This document shows, piece after piece, positions 1 to 5,334 of a DNA stretch of 5,334 bases (positions are counted from its first letter, which is position 1; every line of letters begins with the position of its first letter). The notes under the pieces were generated by a model. It saw nothing but the letters and a program-made list of their open reading frames with translations. It was not told the DNA's origin and did no database searches. The DNA is from Clostridia bacterium (GTDB taxonomy: Bacteria; Bacillota; Clostridia; Oscillospirales; CAG-272): assembly GCA_017456685.1 (NCBI GenBank), contig JAFTIV010000167.1, forward strand, positions 1-5,334, read 5' to 3'. Both the position numbers and the translations under genes were made by a program.

Positions 1-1247
1 AGAGTATTTGGTGATTCAAGCTTTATTTTTGCATCAAGTCCAAGCACTACTCTTAGCTTGCCCTTGATGTCCTTTTCAATTTTTTCAAGCTCCTTGAAGG
101 AGTCTGTTGCCTTTGCAAGCTCAACTCTAATTGTGAGCTTATCTGCATAGCCATCTCTTTCAACAACTATTTCATAATGAGGACCAAGACCTTCAACCGA
201 GAGGACAACCTCCTCAATTTGGCTTGGGAATACATTTACTCCTCTTATCTTGAGCATATCGTCGCTTCTACCCGAGAGGTTTTCCATACGGCAGGTTGTT
301 CTGCCACACTTACAGGGCTCATAGCAAAGCCTTGTAATATCTCTTGTTCTATATCTTATAAGAGGAAGTGCTTCCTTCTTGATACAGGTAATTACAAGCT
401 CGCCCCACTCGCTCTCAGGGAGAACCTCGCCTGTTTCGGGGTTTATAATTTCGGGGATAAAGAAGTCCTCGTTAATGTGCATTCCGCAAAGATGCTCACA
501 CTCTCCAGAAACGCCAGGGCCCATAAGCTCGCTCATTCCGTAGTTTGAGGTAATGAGCATATCATCGCCCCAGTACTTGTGCATTTCATCTCTCATTGCA
601 TCAGTAAGAAGCTCACTTCCAACAAGACCGATTTTTACATTCAAGTCCTTTTTAGGGTCAATTCCTATTTCTCTTGCAACCTCTGCAAGACGGAGAGCAT
701 ATGATGGAGTTGCAACAAGAAGTGTTGTTCCAAAGTCCTTCATATACATAAGCTGCTTTTCGCTATTTCCTGTTGACGAGGGCACGATTGTCGCACCGAT
801 ATTTTCAAGTCCATAGTGAAGTCCAAGCGCGCCTGTAAACATACCATAGCCGAAGCAAATCTGCGCTATATCCTCAGGACTAGCTCCGCCTGCACATGCA
901 ATTCTTGAAACACACTCTGTCCAAGTGTCCATATCGCCCTTGGTGTAGCCTACAACTGTTGGCTTACCTGTTGTTCCAGATGATGCGTGAATTCTAAGAA
1001 GGTCCGTTTTGGGAACTGCGAAAAGCCCAAAGGGGTAATTGTCGCGAAGGTCCTGCTTTGTTACAAACGGTAGTCTCTTAAGGTCTGCCAAGGACTTGAT
1101 GTCCTCGGGCTTAATTCCCACCTCATCCATCTTACGACGATAAGGCTCAACCTTTTCATATACTCTTGATACTGTTTCCTTAAGTCGCTCAAGCTGAAGC
1201 GACTCCATTTCCTCTCTTGAGAGGGTTTCTTCCTTAGACCAAATCAT
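1..1247 (-). CDS. paaK: Phenylacetate-CoA ligase (AMP-forming), C-terminus cut by window edge
   Basis: This enzyme makes an aryl-CoA thioester from an arylacetate (phenylacetate or a relative), ATP and CoA in the cytoplasm, by way of an acyl-adenylate. I translated 415 codons from the ATG at 1245-1247, and the frame is still open at base 1. The adenylate-forming motifs appear in order: the phosphate loop SSGTTGKPT (residues 89-97), YGMSE (236-240), YRTRD (299-303) and the PaaK-type hinge GRSDDMLKIRGVNVFPSQ (326-343). Cysteines and histidines at C250, H252, C254, C312, C314 and C319 are of the kind seen in this family. Family members are usually about 430-440 residues, so roughly 15-25 residues are missing, probably including the C-terminal lysine segment. 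The start is fixed by AAGGTGA at 1254-1260. It lies 12 bases downstream of the symporter gene and is surely cotranscribed with it. In anaerobes such ligases can act on phenylacetate, hydroxyphenylacetate or indoleacetate; the sequence does not decide which. Confidence 0.93.
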   Translation of the reverse strand, partial: MIWSKEETLSREEMESLQLERLKETVSRVYEKVEPYRRKMDEVGIKPEDIKSLADLKRLPFVTKQDLRDNYPFGLFAVPKTDLLRIHASSGTTGKPTVVGYTKGDMDTWTECVSRIACAGGASPEDIAQICFGYGMFTGALGLHYGLENIGATIVPSSTGNSEKQLMYMKDFGTTLLVATPSYALRLAEVAREIGIDPKKDLNVKIGLVGSELLTDAMRDEMHKYWGDDMLITSNYGMSELMGPGVSGECEHLCGMHINEDFFIPEIINPETGEVLPESEWGELVITCIKKEALPLIRYRTRDITRLCYEPCKCGRTTCRMENLSGRSDDMLKIRGVNVFPSQIEEVVLSVEGLGPHYEIVVERDGYADKLTIRVELAKATDSFKELEKIEKDIKGKLRVVLGLDAKIKLESPNT

Positions 1248-1253
1248 TTTATT

Positions 1254-1260
1254 TCACCTT
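1254..1260 (-). promoter_or_regulatory. Ribosome binding site of paaK, touching the symporter stop codon
   Basis: AAGGTGA on the minus strand lies 6 bases before the paaK ATG. Its first base is also the last base of the symporter TAA stop (1260-1262). This tight packing supports a two-gene operon with coupled or closely spaced translation, and it fixes the paaK start. Confidence 0.85.
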
Positions 1261-2804
1261 TATTTAATTTCGTTTTCAATAGACCTTTCAAATGCCTCAA
1301 AAAGTATTTCATCGCTTGGGCGCTTTGTGCAAAGGCTGACGATGATTGTTATAATCATCGAGAATACCATACAAATTACACCTATCATCGGCGAGCAACC
1401 GATACCATCTGCAATTGCCTTGCCAAGTGTACAGCTATAGTCGTTCTTATCAAAGCCAAAGAACACAATAAGCGAGGCGGTCAAGACAAGCGAGGAGATA
1501 ATTGATGTCCATGTTGCAGATTTTGTAACGCGCTTCCAGACAAGACCGAGCACGAATGGACCGATGAAGCATCCTGCGAGTGTGCCCCAGCTTATACCCA
1601 TCATATATGCGATTGCGGCAACACCGAATTTTTCGTTCACGATAGCGAGCACAACCGAGATAAGAATGAACACAAGGCAGAGGATTTTCATTGTCATATT
1701 TACGCGCTTATCGCTTGCTTCCTTATTGATTCTACCCTTGTAGAGGTCGATTGCAACAACGGATGCAGATGCCAAGGAAACCGACGAAAGCGTTGACATT
1801 GATGCCGAGAGAATAAGAACTGCGATAATACCGATAAGTCCGCTTGGGATTGCGATATTTAGCATTGTAGGGATTATATTGTCTCCCTTAACACCCGCAA
1901 GCTCAAGTGGGAAAAGTCCCGAGAGCGCGCCAACGAAGTATGCGCCAAAGCCGATTATAAGGGCGAACAGGGTGCTAACAACAGTTCCCTGCATTACCCC
2001 CTTTTTATCTCTTAGGGAGTGATATTTATGTACTGTTTGTGGAAGCGCCCATACACCGAACGAGGTGAGAAGAATGAGCGAGATAAGTGATGCGGTGTTT
2101 CCGTAAAGACCCTTGTTTGAGCTTTCAAAGGTGAACCAGTTAAGCTCAGGGTTCGAGGTAAGGCTGGAAAGATTCCAGCTTACATTCTCGTGGTTCATAA
2201 AGCAGAACACCATAAGCACAACGCCGATGAGCATTATAATGCCCTGAATAAAGTCGCTAAGTGCTGTTGCAAAGTATCCGCCCAAGAAAAGATAAAGTGC
2301 GGTAAGCGCTGCAAGAGCAATCATAATTACCCAGCCTGGGATACCAAACACGATACCAAAGAGGCTACTTAAGCCATTATAAACGGATGCTGAGTATGGG
2401 ATTAGGAATACAAATATTACAATCGCGGAAATGAGCTTAAGATTTTGGCTACCATATCTCTTTTCAAAGAATTCTGGCATTGTCTTAGCATCAAGACGAG
2501 TGGTCATATTCTTAGTTCTCTTAGCAAGCACCATCCAAGCAATAAGCGAGCCAAGGATTGCGTTTGCAATTCCTATCCAAACAGATGCAAGTCCGTATTG
2601 AGCACCAAACTTGCCAGCATAGCCGACAAAGATAACTGCTGAGAAATATGTAGTTCCATACGCGAATGCGCTCATCCAGCCGTTAAGTCCCTTTTTTCCT
2701 GCAAAGAGGAAATCATCAACTGATTTTGAGCGATTTTTAGTATAAATTGCAATTCCCACCATGGAAAGTGCATATAAGATTAAAATAATGTAGTCAAGTA
2801 CCAT
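1260..2804 (-). CDS. Sodium:solute symporter (SSS family)
   Basis: This 514-residue inner-membrane protein belongs to the SSS family (TC 2.A.21, the PutP/PanF/vSGLT group), which couples Na+ entry to solute uptake. About 13 hydrophobic segments are visible, starting at residues 4-21 and ending near 472-491, with a charged cytoplasmic tail. Family signatures include SDFIQGIIM (183-191), the loop after ALPQTVHKYHSLRDKK (253-268), and SASMSTLSS (333-341) followed by AIDLYK. In the last stretch S337 and T338 align with the Na+-binding Ser-Thr pair of PutP. Length is normal for the family. The start ATG (2802-2804) has GAGG 5 bases upstream. It is the first gene of an operon with paaK, so an arylacetate or another organic acid is an attractive substrate, but this is inferred only from the neighbour. 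Proline, pantothenate, sugars or monocarboxylates are all possible for the family. Confidence 0.93.
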   Translation of the reverse strand: MVLDYIILILYALSMVGIAIYTKNRSKSVDDFLFAGKKGLNGWMSAFAYGTTYFSAVIFVGYAGKFGAQYGLASVWIGIANAILGSLIAWMVLAKRTKNMTTRLDAKTMPEFFEKRYGSQNLKLISAIVIFVFLIPYSASVYNGLSSLFGIVFGIPGWVIMIALAALTALYLFLGGYFATALSDFIQGIIMLIGVVLMVFCFMNHENVSWNLSSLTSNPELNWFTFESSNKGLYGNTASLISLILLTSFGVWALPQTVHKYHSLRDKKGVMQGTVVSTLFALIIGFGAYFVGALSGLFPLELAGVKGDNIIPTMLNIAIPSGLIGIIAVLILSASMSTLSSVSLASASVVAIDLYKGRINKEASDKRVNMTMKILCLVFILISVVLAIVNEKFGVAAIAYMMGISWGTLAGCFIGPFVLGLVWKRVTKSATWTSIISSLVLTASLIVFFGFDKNDYSCTLGKAIADGIGCSPMIGVICMVFSMIITIIVSLCTKRPSDEILFEAFERSIENEIK

Positions 2805-2808
2805 AGAA

Positions 2809-2813
2809 ACCTC
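2809..2813 (-). promoter_or_regulatory. Ribosome binding site of the symporter gene
   Basis: GAGGT on the minus strand ends 4 bases before the ATG at 2802-2804. It is shorter than the GAGGTGA/AAGGTGA sites of the other three genes, but it is well placed and supports this start. Confidence 0.6.
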
Positions 2814-2847
2814 AATTCTGTGCCCCGCACAAATAAATAATATAATT

Positions 2848-2877
2848 ATTATATAACAATATGACGCATTTTGTCAA
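2848..2877 (-). promoter_or_regulatory. Sigma-A promoter of the symporter-paaK operon
   Basis: Reading the minus strand, TTGACA (2872-2877) is followed by an 18-bp spacer and TATAAT (2848-2853). Both hexamers match the housekeeping consensus exactly. Transcription should start near 2840-2841, giving a leader of about 36 bases. The -10 box forms half of a 13-bp dyad (2841-2853), which could be an operator or just AT-rich chance. Confidence 0.85.
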
Positions 2878-2929
2878 CATTTTGGAATAAATTTTCACTC
2901 CTTTTCTATTTATTTTTTAAATAACACGC

Positions 2930-2964
2930 AAAAAAGAGCAAGGGAATGCTTCTCTCGCTCTTTT
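2930..2964 (-). terminator. Intrinsic terminator of nnr
   Basis: On the minus strand an 11-bp stem (AAAAGAGCGAG pairing with CTTGCTCTTTT, one G-U pair) encloses an 11-base loop and is followed by T residues (six in a row at 2930-2935). It lies about 31 bases after the nnr stop. The inner pair is G-U in minus-strand RNA but would be an A-C mismatch in plus-strand RNA, so it is best suited to ending nnr transcription. It separates nnr from the downstream symporter promoter. Confidence 0.85.
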
Positions 2965-2967
2965 AAA

Positions 2968-3006
2968 GTGAATATATTCATTTTAATGTGAATATTTATT
3001 CATTTT
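2968..3006. repeat. Short imperfect tandem duplication at the nnr 3' end
   Basis: GTGAATATATTCATTTT (2968-2984) recurs as GTGAATATTTATTCATTTT (2988-3006), differing by a 2-base insertion. The second copy overlaps the last codons and the stop of nnr. It looks like a small local duplication of the gene end and may simply be slippage in AT-rich DNA. Confidence 0.5.
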
Positions 3007-4498
3007 CTGCTATTTTCATAATAGCACTCGAAATTTTTGATATGGTATCAGTACTAAGCATAGATATTGCACCGTGCTCCGCCTGCGCAAGCTCGCCCGC
3101 TAAGCCATTTATATACGCGCCCGCATAGGTATTTATGAGCTGAGCCTCAGGCTCTGGGCTCTGGGCACACAAGGCAAGCAAAATCCCGCTTAGCACATCT
3201 CCGCTTCCTGCCGTTGCCATTCCCGCACAGCCTCTGTTCACGAGGTAGATTGCCTCTGCGCTCGCCACAATCGTTGTTGCTCCCTTTAGAAGCACTATTA
3301 CTCTATATTCCTTGGCAAATTTAGTAGCACTGCCTATCGGGTCAGCCACCACCTCACTTGTGCTTATGCCAAGAAGCCTTGCAAGCTCCGCGGGGTGAGG
3401 GGTAAGAATTACGGTGCATTTTGTTTTCTTTAATATGTTTTTATCGCCTCTTGAAAGCGCATTCAAGCCGTCAGCATCTATGACAACTGGAATTTCGTAG
3501 CTTGAGAGCACATAATCAATTATTTCATATGCCTGCGCCTTTTGCCCTATGCCCATTCCTATTGCGAGCGCCTTAGCGCCCAAGAGTGCTCCGTCGATTT
3601 GCTCCTTATTAAAGCAAATTGCGCCATCTATATCATCAAGCGGATACAGGGTCGCCTCAAGCAAATGGGGCATCACCGCGTGTGAGATTGATTTTGCTGT
3701 AGCAACGCGAATTACTCCTGCGCCAGAGCGCATTGCAGAAAGCGCCATATTTGCAAGCCTTATAGCACCGCTATACTCTGTGCACCCTCCTATGAGCGTC
3801 GCATAGCCATAAGCCCCCTTGTGAGAAAACTCCTTGCGAGGCTTTAGCGCGCGCTTACAGTCCTTTTCCTCGATTAAGAACGAGGGTGTGTCGATAATTT
3901 CAATGCCGATATCGACATTTTTAAGCTCGCGAATATAATCCTTTGCTTGATTTAGATAGTGTCCGTGCTTGGGTGTGCCTATTGATACGGTAAGGTCACT
4001 CTTTACTGCGGTTTTACACAAGCCACTGTCTCCGTCAAGCCCGCTATTTATATCTACGCTGACCACATATGCACCACTTGCGTTGATTTTTTCTATCGCA
4101 CAGACAAGCTCATCGCTAAGCTCTCCACTAAAGCCAGTTCCAAGTATGCAATCAACTACTATATCATAGCCATCAAGGCAGGAGCTTTTGTGCCAAAAAT
4201 CGACACATATCCCCTCGCCTTTGCATTTTTTGAAGTAATACTCTCCGTCTGCCGAGAAGCGCTCCCTCAAAAGAATTATATCGGGTAAAAATCCGTTTTG
4301 CTTTAAAATTAGCGCAAGGGCATAGCCATCGCCTGCGTTATTTCCGCTTCCGCACACTATTGCAATTTTTCCGTGCCAAGCAACGCTATTATAAACGCCC
4401 TGCGCTGCACGCCACATAAGCTCGCGTCCGCTGAGTCCGCCATCTATTGTCGCCCTGTCGCTTTTTCTCATATTTTCAACTGATATTACAGGTATCAT
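2996..4498 (-). CDS. nnr: Bifunctional NAD(P)H-hydrate epimerase / ADP-dependent NAD(P)H-hydrate dehydratase
   Basis: This cytosolic repair enzyme restores NADH and NADPH damaged by hydration. The N-terminal half (about residues 1-215, YjeF_N fold) interconverts the R and S epimers. The C-terminal half (about 220-500, ribokinase-like) dehydrates S-NAD(P)HX using ADP. The epimerase part shows GSGNNAGDG (50-58), DCILGTGFSG (116-125) and VDINSGLDGDSG (148-159), where D149 is the expected catalytic aspartate. The dehydratase part shows KGAYGYATLIGG (227-238), IDADGLNALS (340-349), TPHPAEL (366-372), LKGATT (404-409) and AGSGDVLSG (430-438), with D434 the expected base. At 500 residues it has the normal fused length and domain order. 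The usual LMExAG near residue 27 reads LMWRAA, a minor oddity. The start ATG (4496-4498) is preceded by GAGGTGA at 4503-4509. It is divergent from pncA, another NAD-related gene, and ends at its own terminator. Confidence 0.95.
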   Translation of the reverse strand: MIPVISVENMRKSDRATIDGGLSGRELMWRAAQGVYNSVAWHGKIAIVCGSGNNAGDGYALALILKQNGFLPDIILLRERFSADGEYYFKKCKGEGICVDFWHKSSCLDGYDIVVDCILGTGFSGELSDELVCAIEKINASGAYVVSVDINSGLDGDSGLCKTAVKSDLTVSIGTPKHGHYLNQAKDYIRELKNVDIGIEIIDTPSFLIEEKDCKRALKPRKEFSHKGAYGYATLIGGCTEYSGAIRLANMALSAMRSGAGVIRVATAKSISHAVMPHLLEATLYPLDDIDGAICFNKEQIDGALLGAKALAIGMGIGQKAQAYEIIDYVLSSYEIPVVIDADGLNALSRGDKNILKKTKCTVILTPHPAELARLLGISTSEVVADPIGSATKFAKEYRVIVLLKGATTIVASAEAIYLVNRGCAGMATAGSGDVLSGILLALCAQSPEPEAQLINTYAGAYINGLAGELAQAEHGAISMLSTDTISKISSAIMKIAENE

Positions 4499-4502
4499 AA
4501 AA

Positions 4503-4509
4503 TCACCTC
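4503..4509 (-). promoter_or_regulatory. Ribosome binding site of nnr
   Basis: GAGGTGA on the minus strand lies 4 bases before the ATG at 4496-4498. It is the same heptamer that precedes pncA and supports the chosen start. Confidence 0.85.
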
Positions 4510-4515
4510 GCTTAT

Positions 4516-4544
4516 ATTTTACACCCTTAAGAAATTAAAATCAA
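4516..4544 (-). promoter_or_regulatory. Probable sigma-A promoter of nnr
   Basis: On the minus strand, TTGATT (4539-4544), a 17-bp spacer and TAAAAT (4516-4521) match the housekeeping promoter pattern. The predicted start of transcription would fall near 4509, at the edge of the ribosome site. The leader would then be only about 10-12 bases, which is short, so the exact promoter is less certain than the one facing the other way. Confidence 0.55.
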
Positions 4545-4552
4545 TATTTATC

Positions 4553-4581
4553 TTGAAAGCAATTCAAAAAAATGATAAAAT
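4553..4581 (+). promoter_or_regulatory. Sigma-A promoter of pncA with extended -10
   Basis: TTGAAA (4553-4558), a 17-bp spacer and TAAAAT (4576-4581) form a good housekeeping promoter, and TG at 4573-4574 gives an extended -10 (TGATAAAAT). The start of transcription should be near 4588, with a leader of about 24 bases. The -35 box sits in a small dyad, TTGAA-5-TTCAA (4553-4567), which could be an operator. Confidence 0.75.
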
Positions 4582-4599
4582 ATATAAAAAAGTATTTTC

Positions 4600-4606
4600 G
4601 AGGTGA
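4600..4606 (+). promoter_or_regulatory. Ribosome binding site that decides the pncA start
   Basis: GAGGTGA lies 5 bases before the ATG at 4612-4614. An in-frame GTG at 4603-4605 falls inside this site and so cannot be the start; using it would wrongly add three residues. Confidence 0.9.
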
Positions 4607-4611
4607 ATAAA

Positions 4612-5130
4612 ATGAGAAGACTTCTTATAGTTGTAGATATGCAAAATGATTTTATAAGCGGTGCGCTTGGCACGAAAGAGGCGGTAGCAATTGTTCCGCT
4701 CGTGACAGATAAGGTCAAGGGCTTTGAGGGCGAGGTTATTTACACCCGCGACACACACCACAAGGAATATTTATCGACACAGGAGGGAAAAAATCTCCCC
4801 ATTGAGCATTGCATCAAGGGTAGCTGGGGTTGGCAAATTTGCCCTGAGCTTGAGGCTATTCGCGATGGTCTTGTGCTTGACAAGCCCACCTTTGGCTCAA
4901 GCAAGCTTTTCGAGCTTTTAGTCGGCGAGAGCAATCGTGTTAAAATCGACGAGATTACTCTTGTTGGTCTTTGCACCGATATTTGTGTAATTTCAAATGC
5001 AATAGGAATTAAAGCCTTCCTGCCTGAGACAAAAATTATTGTTGACTCATCCTGCTGTGCAGGTGTGACACCCGAGAGCCACAGAAACGCGCTTGAGGCT
5101 ATGAAAATGTGTCAAATCGAAATTATATAA
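4612..5130 (+). CDS. pncA: Nicotinamidase-like cysteine hydrolase (isochorismatase fold)
   Basis: This predicted cytosolic enzyme hydrolyses nicotinamide to nicotinate and ammonia, feeding NAD salvage. From the ATG at 4612 it has 172 residues, within the range of small PncA-type proteins. The expected catalytic residues are D9 (in VVDMQNDF, 7-14), K91 (in KPTFGSS, 91-97) and C125 (in GLCTDICV, 119-126). Metal-ligand candidates are D47 and H49 (TRDTHH, 45-50) and H66 (in PIEHCIKGSWGW, 63-74). These points favour nicotinamidase over isochorismatase, which lacks the metal site, but other amidases share the fold, so exact substrate remains likely rather than proven. Extra cysteines (C67, C121, C148, C149) are not assigned a role. 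It diverges from nnr, another NAD-related gene, which supports the call. No other gene follows on this strand in the window. Confidence 0.83.
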   Translation: MRRLLIVVDMQNDFISGALGTKEAVAIVPLVTDKVKGFEGEVIYTRDTHHKEYLSTQEGKNLPIEHCIKGSWGWQICPELEAIRDGLVLDKPTFGSSKLFELLVGESNRVKIDEITLVGLCTDICVISNAIGIKAFLPETKIIVDSSCCAGVTPESHRNALEAMKMCQIEII

Positions 5131-5151
5131 GCAAAAAACAGAGAGCTTAAA

Positions 5152-5183
5152 TAGCGTGATACTCTTAACGGAGTATCACGCTA
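5152..5183. repeat. Perfect 13-bp inverted repeat (hairpin) after pncA, possible transcript end
   Basis: TAGCGTGATACTC (5152-5164) is exactly complementary to GAGTATCACGCTA (5171-5183) across a 6-base loop. It starts about 20 bases after the pncA stop, where a terminator would be expected. However, the bases after it on the plus strand (ACTCTATTC) are not a clear T run. On the minus strand the nearest T run is about 15 bases away. It may stabilise or end the pncA message, or belong to the repeat element that follows, since its arms contain GTGATA. Confidence 0.7.
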
Positions 5184-5186
5184 ACT

Positions 5187-5273
5187 CTATTCACCTTCGG
5201 CGAGTTCTATTGCTACGCAGTGATATTCGGCTTACGCCGAGTGATATTTGCTGCGCAAGTTTAGGGCGAATAG
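5187..5273. repeat. Long-range inverted repeat framing the left part of the hairpin array
   Basis: CTATTCACC (5187-5195) can pair with GGCGAATAG (5265-5273). Eight of nine positions are complementary, and the ninth is a G-U pair in minus-strand RNA. This would enclose the segment 5196-5264 in a larger stem with smaller hairpins inside it. A second overlapping inverted pair is TTCTATT (5205-5211) with AATAGAA (5269-5275). Confidence 0.45.
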
Positions 5274-5329
5274 AATATCACTGAAGCCGCAAGGCTTCAA
5301 TATCACTGTCGCTGTGCGACAATATCACT
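5219..5329. repeat. Mosaic of five AGTGATATT cores separated by different short hairpins
   Basis: The 9-bp core AGTGATATT occurs exactly at 5219-5227 and 5240-5248. Its exact reverse complement AATATCACT occurs at 5274-5282, 5299-5307 and 5321-5329. Between cores lie small perfect hairpins of unrelated sequence: CGGC-TTAC-GCCG (5228-5239), GAAGCC-GCAA-GGCTTC (5283-5298) and GTCGC-TGT-GCGAC (5308-5320). A weaker TTGC-TGC-GCAA sits at 5248-5258. Core-to-core steps within one orientation are 21, 25 and 22 bp. The array reaches within 5 bases of the window edge and may continue. It has no open frame of note. It resembles interspersed palindromic intergenic elements rather than CRISPR, and its function is unknown. 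Confidence 0.8.
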
Positions 5330-5334
5330 CTTTG

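Noticed and set aside
177..816. Plus-strand open frames of 123 and 87 codons
   Set aside because: They lie antisense to the clearly coding paaK frame, have no ribosome sites of note, and show no recognisable protein features.
2968..2990. Plus-strand terminator or promoter in the AT-rich gap between nnr and the symporter gene
   Set aside because: The hairpin at 2932-2964 has an A-C mismatch and only four T residues on the plus strand, and no plus-strand gene ends there. AT-rich hexamers on the plus strand lack a correctly spaced partner.
3549..4169. Plus-strand open frames of 85 and 66 codons inside nnr
   Set aside because: They are antisense shadows of nnr. Their serine/proline/alanine-rich composition comes from the opposite-strand codons.
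4564..4976. Minus-strand frames of 65 and 78 codons and a plus-strand frame of 65 codons across pncA
   Set aside because: They overlap the intact pncA frame and its promoter, and have no family features or convincing translation signals.
5219..5329. CRISPR-like array of repeats and unique spacers
   Set aside because: The 9-bp core is too short and occurs in both orientations. The intervening segments are themselves palindromic and only 12-16 bases long, and no cas gene is in view.
5152..5334. Integron attC sites
   Set aside because: Hairpins are present, but the required outer GTTRRRY/RYYYAAC boxes and the long imperfect stem are not.

Overview
The window looks like chromosomal DNA of a Clostridia-type Firmicute, possibly an uncultured gut lineage. 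The evidence is strong Gram-positive Shine-Dalgarno sequences (GAGGTGA, AAGGTGA), near-consensus sigma-A promoters in AT-rich gaps, and clostridial-looking motif variants in the proteins (NNAGDG and DINSG in the NAD(P)HX repair enzyme). The taxon is an inference. All four genes are metabolic and intact, except that the leftmost runs off the window edge.

Layout, left to right. Positions 1-1247 (minus strand) hold a phenylacetate-CoA ligase (paaK) that lacks only its last residues at the window edge. Immediately upstream of it, and cotranscribed, is a sodium:solute symporter (1260-2804, minus). The gap is 12 bases and the ligase ribosome site touches the symporter stop codon. The pair has a near-ideal promoter (TTGACA, 18 bp, TATAAT) at 2848-2877. 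Just beyond that promoter is an intrinsic terminator (2930-2964) that closes the next minus-strand gene, a bifunctional NAD(P)HX epimerase/dehydratase (nnr, 2996-4498). Across a compact divergent promoter region (4499-4611) lies a plus-strand nicotinamidase-like hydrolase (pncA, 4612-5130). The last 200 bases carry no gene. They hold a perfect hairpin and then a mosaic of a repeated 9-bp core, AGTGATATT, alternating with short GC-rich hairpins of differing sequence.

How the parts work together. nnr and pncA both serve nicotinamide cofactors: nnr repairs hydrated NAD(P)H, and pncA deamidates nicotinamide so that it can be reused for NAD synthesis. Their -35 boxes are 8 bp apart, so shared control is plausible. 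The symporter-ligase operon looks like an uptake and CoA-activation unit for an arylacetate or similar acid; the substrate is inferred only from the neighbour.

I found no phage, insertion sequence, CRISPR array, RNA gene or defence system. The least explained part of the window is the hairpin/AGTGATATT repeat at the right end.
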